From NCBI GenBank assembly GCA_945897365.1, contig CAMDFD010000015.1, positions 17,099-81,098 on the forward strand: a DNA stretch of 64,000 bases, written 5' to 3'. Source of the DNA: Bordetella parapertussis (GTDB lineage Bacteria > Pseudomonadota > Gammaproteobacteria > Burkholderiales > Burkholderiaceae_B). Under the pieces are notes generated by a model. That model was not told the DNA's origin and did no database searches. It saw only the letters and a list, made by a program, of their open reading frames with translations. Below, one piece after another: positions 49,415-58,431 of this stretch. Both the position numbers and the translations under genes were made by a program. Positions within the stretch are counted from its first letter, which is position 1; each line of letters starts with the position of its first letter.

Positions 49415-49713
49415 TAGCGCTTGGCTGCACCGGCGTTGCCAGTGAAGCTCTTTAGTGACTTTGCTTTCGCTTGATCTTTTGCGCCTTGCGAGGCACTTTT
49501 GGCGGTTCGGGTTTGTTGGGTGCCGTCTTCGCCCGCGAGTTCTCTCGCAACGGCCGCAGTCTGTGAGCGCAGTACCTGTCCGAGATATTGATACACCGCA
49601 ATCGCCGCCACGGCAACGAGCGCCACAATAATGATGTACTCAGTCATTCCCTGGCCACGTTGGCGGTCGAGCGTATACCCGGGTCGTCTTGATTGTTTGC
49701 TTGTTGTGTGCAC
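49414..49713 (-). CDS. Flp-like pilin with a long charged tail
   Basis: The 99-residue product starts at GTG 49713, preceded by GAGAGG. A 20-residue basic leader (QSRRPGYTLDRQRG) is followed by QGMTEYIIIVALVAVAAIAV: cleavage after glycine 20 puts glutamate at +5 and tyrosine at +6, the Flp pilin signature. The mature protein is about 79 residues, with a helix then a Gln/Ala/Lys/Ser-rich tail. It may be the major pilin or an Flp-like pseudopilin. It is the first gene of the operon. Confidence 0.82.
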   Translation of the reverse strand: MHTTSKQSRRPGYTLDRQRGQGMTEYIIIVALVAVAAIAVYQYLGQVLRSQTAAVARELAGEDGTQQTRTAKSASQGAKDQAKAKSLKSFTGNAGAAKR

Positions 49714-49824
49714 AGCAGCCTCTCATTAAAAGTAAGAGGCGTAGTGTGCAGAGTGTGTTGCTTTAACTCAATTCGCAACACCCACAATGGTTCAATTAAG
49801 CCAGGTCATTGACCTAGCAGAGCA
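49714..49824. other. Leader region of the Tad operon with an inverted repeat
   Basis: The 111 bases between the D-amino-acid aldolase stop and the pilin start hold GTGTTGC (49755-49761) and GCAACAC (49775-49781), a 7-bp inverted repeat with a 13-base spacer, which could be an operator or a weak terminator. A shorter dyad AGGTC-ATT-GACCT lies at about 49801-49813. No convincing promoter hexamers were found. Confidence 0.4.
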
Positions 49825-50955
49825 CTACCATCCGTAAAATCGCGGCCAGGTCTGAATATTTTGTTGGGTTGTCAGCACCTGATATTCAGGAAACTGGGCC
49901 GCCGTCGCACACGCGTGATTAGGCAAAAGACGTAATTGAGTCCCCACCGGAAAACGCGTCGCAATCGAAAGGTCGGGCGCTTCACGACGGGAAATAATGC
50001 CGTGTTCTTGATTGGCGCCCGTCATCATATAGCCTGTGAGTGGCGCACCGTCAGCGGCGCACACCTGGCCATAACCGAAGTCCGTCGTTTGCTTTTGAGT
50101 ACCACGATCGCGACTCATGGCCATCCATCCTGCATCGACAATGACCCACCCTTTTTCCTCTTGATGCCCAATGACCGTTGTCAACACACTTAGTGCAATA
50201 TCATCCGTCGCACACACACCAACGTTATGCATCACCAAATCAAAAAATACATAGACGCCGGCTCGCACTTCGGTGACGCCCTCAAGTTGACGTGCCGACA
50301 GAGCCGTGGGGGTCGAACCCACACTGACGACGGGACATTGAAAGCCAGCCTCGCGCAAACGTTGGGCTGCGCGCACACAGCCGGCGCGTTCTTGCTCAGC
50401 CATTTGCTCAAGCGCTTCGGGCGTATTGAGGTCGTAGCTTGAACCGGCATGCGTCATGACGCCAAACAATTCCGCACCACCGACAGCAAGTGCTTGGACA
50501 ACGTCTAAAAGCTGAGGACTGTCGGGTTTTATTCCTGAGCGATGGTCATCGGTGTCAATTTCAATCATGACCTTGAAGCGAATATCGTTGGCGATTCCAA
50601 AGGCTGAAATCGCGGCTGCGGACTGTACGCTATCGGTCAAAATTTTGAGGTCGCATCCCTTGCGAAGCAAGGCAAGCGCCTGGGGAAACTTGTTGGCCGT
50701 GATGCCCACAGCATAAAGAATATCCGTGATCCCGGCCGCAAAAAACTGCTCTGCTTCTTTGAGGGTGGAGACTGTAATCCCGCGAGCACCCGCTTTGATT
50801 TGCGCCTGGGTCACCTCGACGCATTTGGAGGTTTTAACGTGTGGCCGAAAACTGACGCCCAACCGATCCATACGCGTTTGCATACGGCTAATATTGCGTT
50901 CCATACGGGCAATATCAATTAAAGCAGCGGGTGTAGAGAGATCTGAGATTTTCAT
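49825..50955 (-). CDS. DSD1-family PLP enzyme (D-threonine aldolase / D-serine dehydratase-like)
   Basis: A fold-type III PLP enzyme with an alanine-racemase-like N-terminal barrel. RPHVKTSKC near residue 41 carries the Schiff-base lysine, HAGSSY and VSVGSTPTAL line the phosphate site, and PNHACATAAQF near the C-terminus gives the His and Cys metal ligands of DSD1/D-threonine aldolases. It would cleave or dehydrate beta-hydroxy-D-amino acids. The start is ATG 50955 or, five codons upstream, ATG 50970. It is the D-specific counterpart of the L-threonine aldolase at 2151-3194, but not linked to it. 376 residues. Confidence 0.88.
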   Translation of the reverse strand: MKISDLSTPAALIDIARMERNISRMQTRMDRLGVSFRPHVKTSKCVEVTQAQIKAGARGITVSTLKEAEQFFAAGITDILYAVGITANKFPQALALLRKGCDLKILTDSVQSAAAISAFGIANDIRFKVMIEIDTDDHRSGIKPDSPQLLDVVQALAVGGAELFGVMTHAGSSYDLNTPEALEQMAEQERAGCVRAAQRLREAGFQCPVVSVGSTPTALSARQLEGVTEVRAGVYVFFDLVMHNVGVCATDDIALSVLTTVIGHQEEKGWVIVDAGWMAMSRDRGTQKQTTDFGYGQVCAADGAPLTGYMMTGANQEHGIISRREAPDLSIATRFPVGTQLRLLPNHACATAAQFPEYQVLTTQQNIQTWPRFYGW

Positions 50956-51057
50956 AAAGGGTCTGTGCATTTGCAGAAAGGCTGTGAACCCGCTTATTCT
51001 ATCTCTACGCGCTTTTAGCTGCTTTCGCGTGGGCGCCTCTTCTCTTTTTATTTCTGA

Positions 51058-51933
51058 ATGCTCAATAAAATTACCCCGCAGTTGCTCACTGCGCTGTTTA
51101 AGTCACTCGGTATGTTGCCTCTGACCCTTTTGCAAGTCATCGGGGTGTGCGCCGGATGGATCGCTTGGATACTGCCCAGCCGCTATAAAGAGCGGGCCTG
51201 GGTCAACCTGCGCCAAGCTTTTCCCGAGGCTACACGCACCACACTGCGCTCAGTAATGCTTAGCAATGGGCAGCTGATGTTTGAAATGCCCTTCTGGTGG
51301 ACACGTCGCAATCTCCCTTTTATCAATACCAAACTGCACTGTGACAACTGGGATCAATTTCGACTTGCACTGGCCAAAGGAAAAGGCGTCATCTTACTTT
51401 CGCCACATGCGGGCTGCTTCGAATTGCTTGGGCCCGTCTACAGCAGTCACTTCCCTTCGACGGTGTTGTTTAGACCCCCTAGAAAAGTGTGGTTGCAAGA
51501 CTGGATTATTGCGATGCGTTCGCGACCACAGCTCAAGATGGCGCCTGCCAATCAATCAGGTGTGCGCGCCCTCGTTAAAACACTGCTGCGGGGCAACACA
51601 ATCGGAATATTGCCCGACCAAGTCCCGCCCGATGGTGAGGGTGTTTTAGCCCCTTTTTTTGGACGTCCCGCTTATACGATGACCTTGGTTCAACGCCTGC
51701 AAAAGCTGACAGGGGCCACGATCTTTGTGCTCGCGGCTAAACGCAATGGAATAGGCAAAGGGTACACGCTGCTATACAAAGAGCTGATCGTGCCCCTACC
51801 CGATGATATCGAAGCTGCCGCGGTTGCAGTCAATGTGGAAATGGAAGAAATGATTCGCAAAATGCCTGAACAGTATCTGTGGGGCTACCACCGCTACAAG
51901 GCGCCAAAGTCTAAAAAGCTCAGGGCACAGTGA
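51058..51933 (+). CDS. LpxL/HtrB-family lysophospholipid/lipid A acyltransferase
   Basis: A 291-residue inner-membrane acyltransferase. An N-terminal hydrophobic segment (LGMLPLTLLQVIGVCAGWIAWILP) is followed by the catalytic HxxxxE box HAGCFE (His117, Glu122), FRPPRK, and GILPDQVPP, all typical of the LpxL/HtrB family. It transfers an acyl chain to lipid A or an analogous acceptor. The closest subfamily cannot be decided from motifs alone. Confidence 0.86.
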   Translation: MLNKITPQLLTALFKSLGMLPLTLLQVIGVCAGWIAWILPSRYKERAWVNLRQAFPEATRTTLRSVMLSNGQLMFEMPFWWTRRNLPFINTKLHCDNWDQFRLALAKGKGVILLSPHAGCFELLGPVYSSHFPSTVLFRPPRKVWLQDWIIAMRSRPQLKMAPANQSGVRALVKTLLRGNTIGILPDQVPPDGEGVLAPFFGRPAYTMTLVQRLQKLTGATIFVLAAKRNGIGKGYTLLYKELIVPLPDDIEAAAVAVNVEMEEMIRKMPEQYLWGYHRYKAPKSKKLRAQ

Positions 51934-51970
51934 AAAGGACGCGCTAAAGCGGTTGAGCCGCAGGATCCGC

Positions 51971-52918
51971 TCAATCCGCTTTACGGGCATGCGTACTGAG
52001 GACCTCGAGAGCCAGGCGGCCGGTTTTGTTATGAATCGAGGTTTGCACCACAGCCGTCATTCTTCCCTGATGGATGATTTTAGACTCTGCGCGAATGGCC
52101 TCGCCCTCGCCCGGACTGATATACGTTGCCGTGATACCCGAGAGCATCCATTCTTTACCTAAAGCCGCATTGGCTGTCACCATGCCAAGCGCAAGGATGA
52201 CGCCGCCCTGGACATATCCAACCCGATTGGCAATGTGAGGACCATTTAATACTTCACAGCATGCACCGCGCTCTTGCGGTTGGGGATGAAAATTTAAAAA
52301 GTGCGTTGCAAACTCTTCTCTGGTTCGCTCGCAATATTCGATACTGGCCTTGACGCGCTCAAGGATCCACTTTTCATCGTTTGTCAGCGTTTGTAAATCC
52401 AGCGGCGGATCGACAGGCGCTTTTTTTTCAACCCAAGGTACGGCTGGGAGCGTGGCGCCGTTGGGCACGGGCAATACCATGAAGGCACCATAGCCCACCG
52501 CGATCAAGGTGTTATCGGCTTTGATATGGGTCAAGCTCAGCCCTTGACCCCCCTTGGCACCTTGTAAGTAGCCCTGGGTATCTGTCACAGCTACCACACG
52601 TCCCGTCGGTCTTGCGCCCGTGAATTGGAGGCTCAAGGAAACAGTGGCTAATCGGGTGTGGTCATCCCGTCCGAAACGTATGCCTGTCGCCAAGCCCATG
52701 TCGGCCAAAATAGCAAGTAAAAAAAGGTGCACGCTCTGATCATGGTCGGTATTTTGCGGCTCCGGATCGATATGGACTTCGGAATGCTCGGAGCTGGCGT
52801 TGTCGTAGACAAAATCAAAGAAGTTGCCGCAAAAGTGATAGCCGGGCGTACGTGTGAGTGCAATCGACCGCTTGGCTTTTTTATAAATGGGGTGATTGTC
52901 TAAATCTAGCGTCTTCAT
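51971..52918 (-). CDS. PaaI-type thioesterase with two hotdog domains
   Basis: A 315-residue protein with two tandem hotdog folds. The first (about residues 45-150) contains LFLLAILADMGLATGIRF and VSLSLQFTGARPTGRV; the second (about 195-310) has VGYVQGGVILALGMVTANAAL and ITATYISPGEGEAIRAES. The GYVQGG-ALAM-like pattern in the second is typical of PaaI thioesterases. Substrate is probably an acyl- or aryl-CoA. It lies 2 bases after the nitronate-monooxygenase gene on the same strand, suggesting coexpression. The neighbouring acyl-CoA enzymes fit this role. Confidence 0.84.
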   Translation of the reverse strand: MKTLDLDNHPIYKKAKRSIALTRTPGYHFCGNFFDFVYDNASSEHSEVHIDPEPQNTDHDQSVHLFLLAILADMGLATGIRFGRDDHTRLATVSLSLQFTGARPTGRVVAVTDTQGYLQGAKGGQGLSLTHIKADNTLIAVGYGAFMVLPVPNGATLPAVPWVEKKAPVDPPLDLQTLTNDEKWILERVKASIEYCERTREEFATHFLNFHPQPQERGACCEVLNGPHIANRVGYVQGGVILALGMVTANAALGKEWMLSGITATYISPGEGEAIRAESKIIHQGRMTAVVQTSIHNKTGRLALEVLSTHARKAD

Positions 52919-52920
52919 CC

Positions 52921-53901
52921 TTAAACCGTGCTCCGCCCCGTCAACGCCATGAGTCGCTGCTCAATGATGGCTTCTGCTTCGTCGACAATACGTCGCACCA
53001 ATACCGCACAGGTCGGGATATCATGAATCAGGCCCTGAACCATACCGACTGTCCAAATACCGCCTTCAATATCACCCTCCTCATAGACGCGTCGCCCTTT
53101 GGCGCCTGAGACTTTTGGACCAATCTCCTCGATAGTCGCCCCTGCCTTTTCCATGTCGATAATGCTCTGGGCCAGCTGCGTACGGGCAACACGACTGCTG
53201 TTGCGTAAGCTACGCAAAATCAGCGCCGTATCTGTCTCGGCGTTATCGACAATCGCTTGCTTGATATTTAAATGGGCCGGGGACTCTTGGGTACACATGA
53301 AGCGGGTGCCCATGTTGATGCCCTCTGCACCAAGCGCCAAGGCCGCAACCAGACCCTTACCATCACTAAATCCTCCAGAAGCAATCACAGGGATGCTTAG
53401 TTTTGCAACGGCCGAAGGGATCAAGATGAGCCCGGGAATGTCTTCTTCGCCGGTATGACCTGCGCATTCGAAGCCATCAATGCTCACCATATCCACACCG
53501 ATTTGCTGAGCCTTCAGTGCATGACGGGCAGTCGTGCACTTGTGGATGACGGTAATGCCAGCGGCCTTGAGTGCAGGCATATGGGCAGAAGGATTATTAC
53601 CCGCGGTTTCAACAATTTTGATGCCGCAATCAATGATCACATCCCGGTAAGCCTCATAAGGTATGGGTTTGAGCGTCGGTAAAAATGTCAAATTCACGGC
53701 AAAAGGACGGTCTGTCATCGTGCGTAAGCGCGCGATTTCATCTCGTAAGGCCTCGGGTGTTGGTTGGGTCAACGCCGTCAACGTGCCTAGAGCCCCCGCA
53801 TTGGAAACAGCGGCGACGAGCTCGGCCCGACCGATCCACTGCATGCCTCCCTGAATAATGGGATGTTCGATTCCCAGCTTTTTTGTCAGTGCTGTATGCA
53901 A
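52921..53901 (-). CDS. Nitronate monooxygenase / FabK-like flavoprotein
   Basis: A 326-residue FMN-dependent TIM-barrel of the 2-nitropropane-dioxygenase family. GIEHPIIQGGMQWIGRAELVA starts the fold; DGFECAGHTGEEDIPG holds the conserved catalytic AGH-type histidine, and VIASGGFSDGKGLVAALALGAEGINMGTRFM (in two parts: GGFSDGKGL and INMGTRFM) is the FMN phosphate site. The family includes nitronate monooxygenases and enoyl-ACP reductase II; with acyl-CoA genes around it, a role in fatty-acyl metabolism is possible. The enzyme is cytoplasmic. Confidence 0.87.
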   Translation of the reverse strand: MHTALTKKLGIEHPIIQGGMQWIGRAELVAAVSNAGALGTLTALTQPTPEALRDEIARLRTMTDRPFAVNLTFLPTLKPIPYEAYRDVIIDCGIKIVETAGNNPSAHMPALKAAGITVIHKCTTARHALKAQQIGVDMVSIDGFECAGHTGEEDIPGLILIPSAVAKLSIPVIASGGFSDGKGLVAALALGAEGINMGTRFMCTQESPAHLNIKQAIVDNAETDTALILRSLRNSSRVARTQLAQSIIDMEKAGATIEEIGPKVSGAKGRRVYEEGDIEGGIWTVGMVQGLIHDIPTCAVLVRRIVDEAEAIIEQRLMALTGRSTV

Positions 53902-53926
53902 GATTGCTCCCTTTTTTTGCTTGATT

Positions 53927-54811
53927 TTAATTTGGACAAATCACCAGCTCGGCGGTGACCAGAATAGGGTTCGAGCCTCTGGCAAGTCGCCCTTCTGAGA
54001 TGCCACCTTTGTAATCCACCATCGCGACATCAAGCTCAGCAAGTGCGTGCCCTTGAGGACCGGACACGATACGTCCTGAGCGAATCAATAACTCTGTGAC
54101 AAAAGGCTCTACCACGCTACCATCCTGAAACACCGCGCCCACAGTGCTACCGACACCGCCAAAAATTGTCGCACGTTCAATCTCGTGTGCGCGACAAAAG
54201 TCCTCCAAGGCCGTACAAAAATCAATATTAGGCGCGAGCCTCAGCGCATACGCAGTCTGATGAGCCGTCGCAGAGGTCTTAGGAGGCGGCACTTGCGCAC
54301 CGAGCGGCAAAGGCATAAATAATGAAAAGTTTGTCTCTGAGTCGGGACAAACCGTGAAAGCTGCGGTGTCAAGTGCGATACCGCTCAGTTCGATAGGAGC
54401 CGCCACAATGATTTGATCGGGCAATAAATGGCCACAATGACGTCGACCGCTGGGCTCAATCCAGGCGGCATGAGAGTGCAACCAGGGACGCCCCTCCTTG
54501 AGTCCGTAGGTGACGGTGGCCGTTTCAAGCGCGACCTGACCCTCAACAAAAAAGGTGTCGCTGAAATAGACGGCATGTTCGGGGGTTTTTGAAAGAGCCG
54601 GCATTACGTAGCTAAATGAGTCGAACGCACCCCCATTTAACGTGAACGCACCACTTTTTACACCCTGCGCCTCAGCCAGTTGAGTCACTGCGCGTAATAA
54701 GGTTTGCCCTGTAGAGAGCGAACCTTGCAGAGTACGTGCAGAAGTAGGCACATAAAAAATACGCTGCGAATCGGGTATTCCAGGGTGGGCAATATGACGC
54801 ATGGTGGGCAT
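53927..54811 (-). CDS. Protein with two DUF296 (PPC) domains
   Basis: A 294-residue protein of two similar halves. The first half carries GVKSGAFTLNGGAFDSF and LHSHAAW; the second carries EIERATIFGGVGSTVGAVF and DVAMVDYKGG, resembling PPC/DUF296 folds. In plants these occur in AT-hook proteins; stand-alone bacterial forms have unknown roles. It is divergent from the acyl-CoA dehydrogenase, with 137 bases between the starts. Confidence 0.72.
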   Translation of the reverse strand: MPTMRHIAHPGIPDSQRIFYVPTSARTLQGSLSTGQTLLRAVTQLAEAQGVKSGAFTLNGGAFDSFSYVMPALSKTPEHAVYFSDTFFVEGQVALETATVTYGLKEGRPWLHSHAAWIEPSGRRHCGHLLPDQIIVAAPIELSGIALDTAAFTVCPDSETNFSLFMPLPLGAQVPPPKTSATAHQTAYALRLAPNIDFCTALEDFCRAHEIERATIFGGVGSTVGAVFQDGSVVEPFVTELLIRSGRIVSGPQGHALAELDVAMVDYKGGISEGRLARGSNPILVTAELVICPN

Positions 54812-54948
54812 TTAAAGAGAATGAATGTTCTATTTAGAGATCATAGCGATTATTGCCGACGTCGTACGCGTTGTCGCTGATTGGGTAATATTAAAGATTG
54901 CGCCAGCATGTATCAGATTCGCCCTACTCAGCAAACAGGACACGTAAC

Positions 54949-56157
54949 ATGGATTTTTCCCTGACCTCCGCACAACTCGAGCTGCAAGACCGCACTCGAC
55001 GCTTTATCGCCGACAAGATTATTCCTCTTGAAAGAGACCCACGGGCGACTTCTCATGGACCGACTGAAGAGCTTCGCGCTCAACTTGTGGGCCTGGCCCG
55101 CGAAGCAGGTTTACTGACGCCCCATGCCTCGATCGACATGGGTGGTTTAGGACTGACGCACACGGACAAGGCGATCGTCTTTGAAGAAGCCGGTTATTCG
55201 ACACTCGGCCCTACGGCGATGAATATCCATGCGCCGGACGAAGGCAATATTCACTTGATGGAGATGGTGGCCACCGAAGAACAAAAAGAACGCTGGTTGC
55301 GCCCGCAGGTCCAAGGGTTGACGCGTTCATGTTTTGCAATGACTGAGCCCCACCCCGGTGCGGGCGCGGACCCCTCGATGATGCTGACGACTGCGGTGAA
55401 AGACGGTGACGACTATGTCATCAACGGCACCAAATGGTTTATCACGGGTGCGCTAGGGGCCACGTACGTCATCATCATGGCAAAAATGGAAGATGGCTCT
55501 GCGACCATGTTCTTATCAGATATGAATCGCGCCGGCATCAGCGTGACGCGCCAAATGGATGCGATGGATAGCTGTTTTACCGGTGGTCATTGCGTCATGG
55601 AGTTTACGAATGTTCGTATTCCTTCAACCGACGTGCTTGGAGAAATCGGCCGTGGCTTTAAGTACGCGCAAGTGCGCTTGGCCCCTGCTCGACTCACACA
55701 TTGCATGCGCTGGCTAGGACAAGCTCGCCGTGCGCATGATATCGCCACAGAGTATGCACGCACGCGCCAAGCGTTTGGACGCGCGTTAGGTAAGCACGAA
55801 GGCGTGGGCTTTATGCTTGCGGACAACGATATGGATATTCAGACTTCGCGCTTGCATATCGCGCATACGGCCTGGCTCTTGGACCAAGGACAAGCTTGTA
55901 ATTTTGAATCAAGTCGTGCCAAGGTCACGTGCTCAGAGGCTGAATGGCGTGTTGTGGATCGCTGCGTACAAATGTTAGGCGGTCAAGGTGTCACAGGCGA
56001 AACGATTGTGATGCGTATTTTTCTGGATATGCGCGCTTTCAGGATTTATGACGGCCCAAGCGAAGTGCATCGCTGGAGCATGGCCCGCAAAATACTGGAT
56101 GCAGCGGACAAACGCGCAGGCGTGCACACAGGAGTGCAAGCAGGAGTCAAGGCATGA
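54949..56157 (+). CDS. Acyl-CoA dehydrogenase (ACAD10/11-like)
   Basis: A 402-residue FAD flavoenzyme beginning at ATG 54949 (MDFSLTSAQLELQDRTRRF). It has CFAMTEPHPGAGADPSMM and GTKWFITGALGATYVII for FAD, the mid-domain RQMDAMDSCFTGG, and LGGQGVTGETIVMRIFLDMRAF with IYDGPSEVHRWSMARKIL at the C-terminus. The sequence resembles the ACAD domain of ACAD10/11. It is first in an operon with an SDR and an APH-type kinase, which overlap by 4 bases each. ACAD10/11 and LvaC-type partners handle 4-hydroxyacyl-CoAs with an APH kinase. Confidence 0.9.
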   Translation: MDFSLTSAQLELQDRTRRFIADKIIPLERDPRATSHGPTEELRAQLVGLAREAGLLTPHASIDMGGLGLTHTDKAIVFEEAGYSTLGPTAMNIHAPDEGNIHLMEMVATEEQKERWLRPQVQGLTRSCFAMTEPHPGAGADPSMMLTTAVKDGDDYVINGTKWFITGALGATYVIIMAKMEDGSATMFLSDMNRAGISVTRQMDAMDSCFTGGHCVMEFTNVRIPSTDVLGEIGRGFKYAQVRLAPARLTHCMRWLGQARRAHDIATEYARTRQAFGRALGKHEGVGFMLADNDMDIQTSRLHIAHTAWLLDQGQACNFESSRAKVTCSEAEWRVVDRCVQMLGGQGVTGETIVMRIFLDMRAFRIYDGPSEVHRWSMARKILDAADKRAGVHTGVQAGVKA

Positions 56158-56939
56158 GCGCCACAGCCTTGCATCACACACTATTTAGTCTGCAGGGACG
56201 CACGGCGCTGGTCACGGGAGCCTCAAGCGGCATCGGCCGCCACATGGCAAAAACGCTCGCACAGGCGGGCGCACAGGTCATCGTCGCTGCGCGCCGCGTG
56301 GACAAGCTTCAAACCCTTGTTGACGAACTCAATGCCTCTGGATCACAAGCCACTGCCGTATCACTCGACGTGACAAGCGCTGACAGTGTCAAGGCCTGCT
56401 TTGATCAAATCGAAGCACTTGGACTCGTGGCAGATGTCATTATCAGCAATGCCGGCACAACCGTTGCAAAATCTGCGCTTGATCACACCGAGCAAGATTG
56501 GGACGCTGTGATTGACACCAATTTAAAAGGTTGTTGGATGGTGGATACTGAGGCGGCTCGACGGCTTGTCAAGCACAAGAAGAAAGGCAGCATCATTAAT
56601 ATTGCGTCGATTCTAGGCGAACGAGTCGCTGGCGCTGTTGTCGCCTATGCCACGTCTAAAGCGGGTGTGATCCAGTTCACCAAAGCACTTGCGCTGGAGT
56701 TTGCGCGCTACGGGATTCGTGTGAATGCGATTTTGCCGGGGTATGTTGTCACGGATCTTAATCGCGAATTTTTAACGAGCGAAGCGGGCAAAAAACTCGA
56801 GTCACGCATCCCCTTTCGGCGCTTTTGTCAGATGGAAGATTTAGACGGCCCCTTGCTTTTACTTGCTTCGGAAGCGAGTCAAGCAGTGACTGGAACGACC
56901 TTACCCGTCGACTGGGGGCATCTGGTGAGCTCGCTATGA
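56154..56939 (+). CDS. Short-chain dehydrogenase/reductase
   Basis: A 261-residue classical SDR. The NAD(P)-binding TGASSGIGRHMAKTLAQAGA lies near residue 19, followed by NAG, and the catalytic Ser-Tyr-Lys (INIASILGERVA then AYATSKAGV) lies near residues 145-165. It overlaps both neighbours by four bases (ATGA), which indicates tight translational coupling with the dehydrogenase and the kinase. Confidence 0.93.
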   Translation: MSATALHHTLFSLQGRTALVTGASSGIGRHMAKTLAQAGAQVIVAARRVDKLQTLVDELNASGSQATAVSLDVTSADSVKACFDQIEALGLVADVIISNAGTTVAKSALDHTEQDWDAVIDTNLKGCWMVDTEAARRLVKHKKKGSIINIASILGERVAGAVVAYATSKAGVIQFTKALALEFARYGIRVNAILPGYVVTDLNREFLTSEAGKKLESRIPFRRFCQMEDLDGPLLLLASEASQAVTGTTLPVDWGHLVSSL

Positions 56940-58003
56940 GTGACATTACCGCTCAGCAACCTGGCGGCTCAAACACCTATGGACAGTTTAAGCTTGAGGT
57001 ATTGACAGACTGGCTTCGTACGCAAGGGATTGTTGAGCGCGGCGCGCTTGCTTGTCAGCCCTTGACGGGGGGGCAATCAAACCCTACTTTTTTGTTGACT
57101 CACGGCGCGCAACAACTGGTGCTTCGTAAAAAACCGCCCGGTGTCTTGATGGCTTCTGCGCATGCGGTTGACCGTGAGTATCGCGTGATGAAGGCTCTGC
57201 AGGACAGCGATGTGCCTGTGCCGAAACTGTATGCGTTTAGTGATGACCTTGAGATTGTCGGCACGCCTTTTTACATCATGGAGTTCCTCAAGGGACGTGT
57301 GATTGTGGATCAGTCGCTACCGGGCATGACCCCTGTGCAACGTGGCGCGGTCTATGAAGAAATGAACCGCGTCATTGCGGCGCTCCATCAAGTTGATCCT
57401 GGCGCAGTGGGTCTTGAGACCTTTGGCAAACCCGGCAATTATTTTCAACGTCAGATTGCACGTTGGAGCCGCCAATATCTGGAAGCGAACACTGAAAACA
57501 TTGCGTCCTTGCACGCATTGATTGAGTGGCTGCCCCAAAACATTCCTGCGGGCGATCAAACGTCGATCGTGCATGGCGACTATCGCTTGGATAATTTGGT
57601 GTTCCATCCAACCGAGTCACGCGCGCTGGGTTTACTGGACTGGGAGCTCGCAACCCTCGGTCATCCCATGGCTGATTTTGCCTATCATTGCATGAGTTGG
57701 CATATTCCTGCCTCGCTTTGGCGTGGCATCGCAGGCCTTGATCTCGCTGCGTTGGGTATTCCAAGTGAAGCCGAATACGTTAAACGTTATACAGAAACGA
57801 CGGGATTTAAGGGTGAAGAGCACTGGGACTTTTATATTGCTTACAACCTGTTTCGCATGGCGGCCATTTTGCAAGGCATTGCAAGACGCGCGGAGGATGG
57901 TACGGCCTCTGCGCCTGATGCGAAGGAAACCGGCAGCAAAGCGCGACCACTTGCGGATATTGGCTGGCATTATGCCCAGAGGTACGAGCGCTCAAAGCGC
58001 TGA
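56936..58003 (+). CDS. APH-family phosphotransferase (ACAD10/11- or LvaA-like)
   Basis: A 355-residue aminoglycoside-phosphotransferase-fold kinase, starting at ATG 56936 (overlapping the SDR stop). Nucleotide loop GGQSNPTFLLTH, VAL-type lysine region LVLRKKPPGVLMASAHAVDREYRV (first part), catalytic loop HGDYRLDNLVF and metal-binding LLDWELATLGHPMADFAY. The GVLMASAH pattern is a hallmark of the branch linked to ACAD10/11. Together with the two genes upstream it may phosphorylate the 4-hydroxyl of a 4-hydroxyacyl-CoA for removal by the dehydrogenase. Confidence 0.9.
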   Translation: MSDITAQQPGGSNTYGQFKLEVLTDWLRTQGIVERGALACQPLTGGQSNPTFLLTHGAQQLVLRKKPPGVLMASAHAVDREYRVMKALQDSDVPVPKLYAFSDDLEIVGTPFYIMEFLKGRVIVDQSLPGMTPVQRGAVYEEMNRVIAALHQVDPGAVGLETFGKPGNYFQRQIARWSRQYLEANTENIASLHALIEWLPQNIPAGDQTSIVHGDYRLDNLVFHPTESRALGLLDWELATLGHPMADFAYHCMSWHIPASLWRGIAGLDLAALGIPSEAEYVKRYTETTGFKGEEHWDFYIAYNLFRMAAILQGIARRAEDGTASAPDAKETGSKARPLADIGWHYAQRYERSKR

Positions 58004-58095
58004 ACCCTGTCAAAGACTAGCAAAAAAGATATGCGGATGTCAGCATGTTGCTATAGTGGGAGGGGTCTTACATCCACTCCTATAGGTCATAGAAT

Positions 58096-58431
58096 ATGAA
58101 ACGCTCACTTTCACTTGCTTTAATGATGCCTGTCGCAGCCATCACACTTTTTGCCAGTGCCGCAAACGCTCGCATCGTTTGCACCGCTCCTGGTTTGCCC
58201 ATCGGCTGTGTCGCTGCACCGATTGATAGAGGCGCCCCGGGTGTAGGCGTTCTTCCAGGTCCAGGTGTGGGCGCTCCAGGCGTTGGAGTCGCACCAAGGG
58301 TGAGAGCACCAGGTGTGGGTGCGCCTGGTGTGGGCGCCCCAGGACCTGGAGTGGCTCCCGGCGTTGGTGTAGGTGGACGAGGAGCTGATGCCAACCGCGG
58401 TGGCCCCGTTAACCGCCCGGGTGCTCGCTAA
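58096..58431 (+). CDS. Small exported Gly-Val-Pro-rich (elastin-like) protein
   Basis: A 111-residue protein with a signal peptide (SLSLALMMPVAAITLFASAANA, cleavage before RIVC). The short mature N-terminus has two cysteines (IVCTAPGLPIGC), followed by about 70 residues of Gly-Val-Gly, Ala-Pro-Gly and Pro-Gly-Val repeats, such as APGVGVAPRV and APGVGAPGVG, and a Gly/Arg/Pro-rich end. It looks elastin-like and is probably disordered and surface-exposed or periplasmic. I recognise no specific family. Its stop shares bases with the convergent gene's stop. Confidence 0.7.
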   Translation: MKRSLSLALMMPVAAITLFASAANARIVCTAPGLPIGCVAAPIDRGAPGVGVLPGPGVGAPGVGVAPRVRAPGVGAPGVGAPGPGVAPGVGVGGRGADANRGGPVNRPGAR

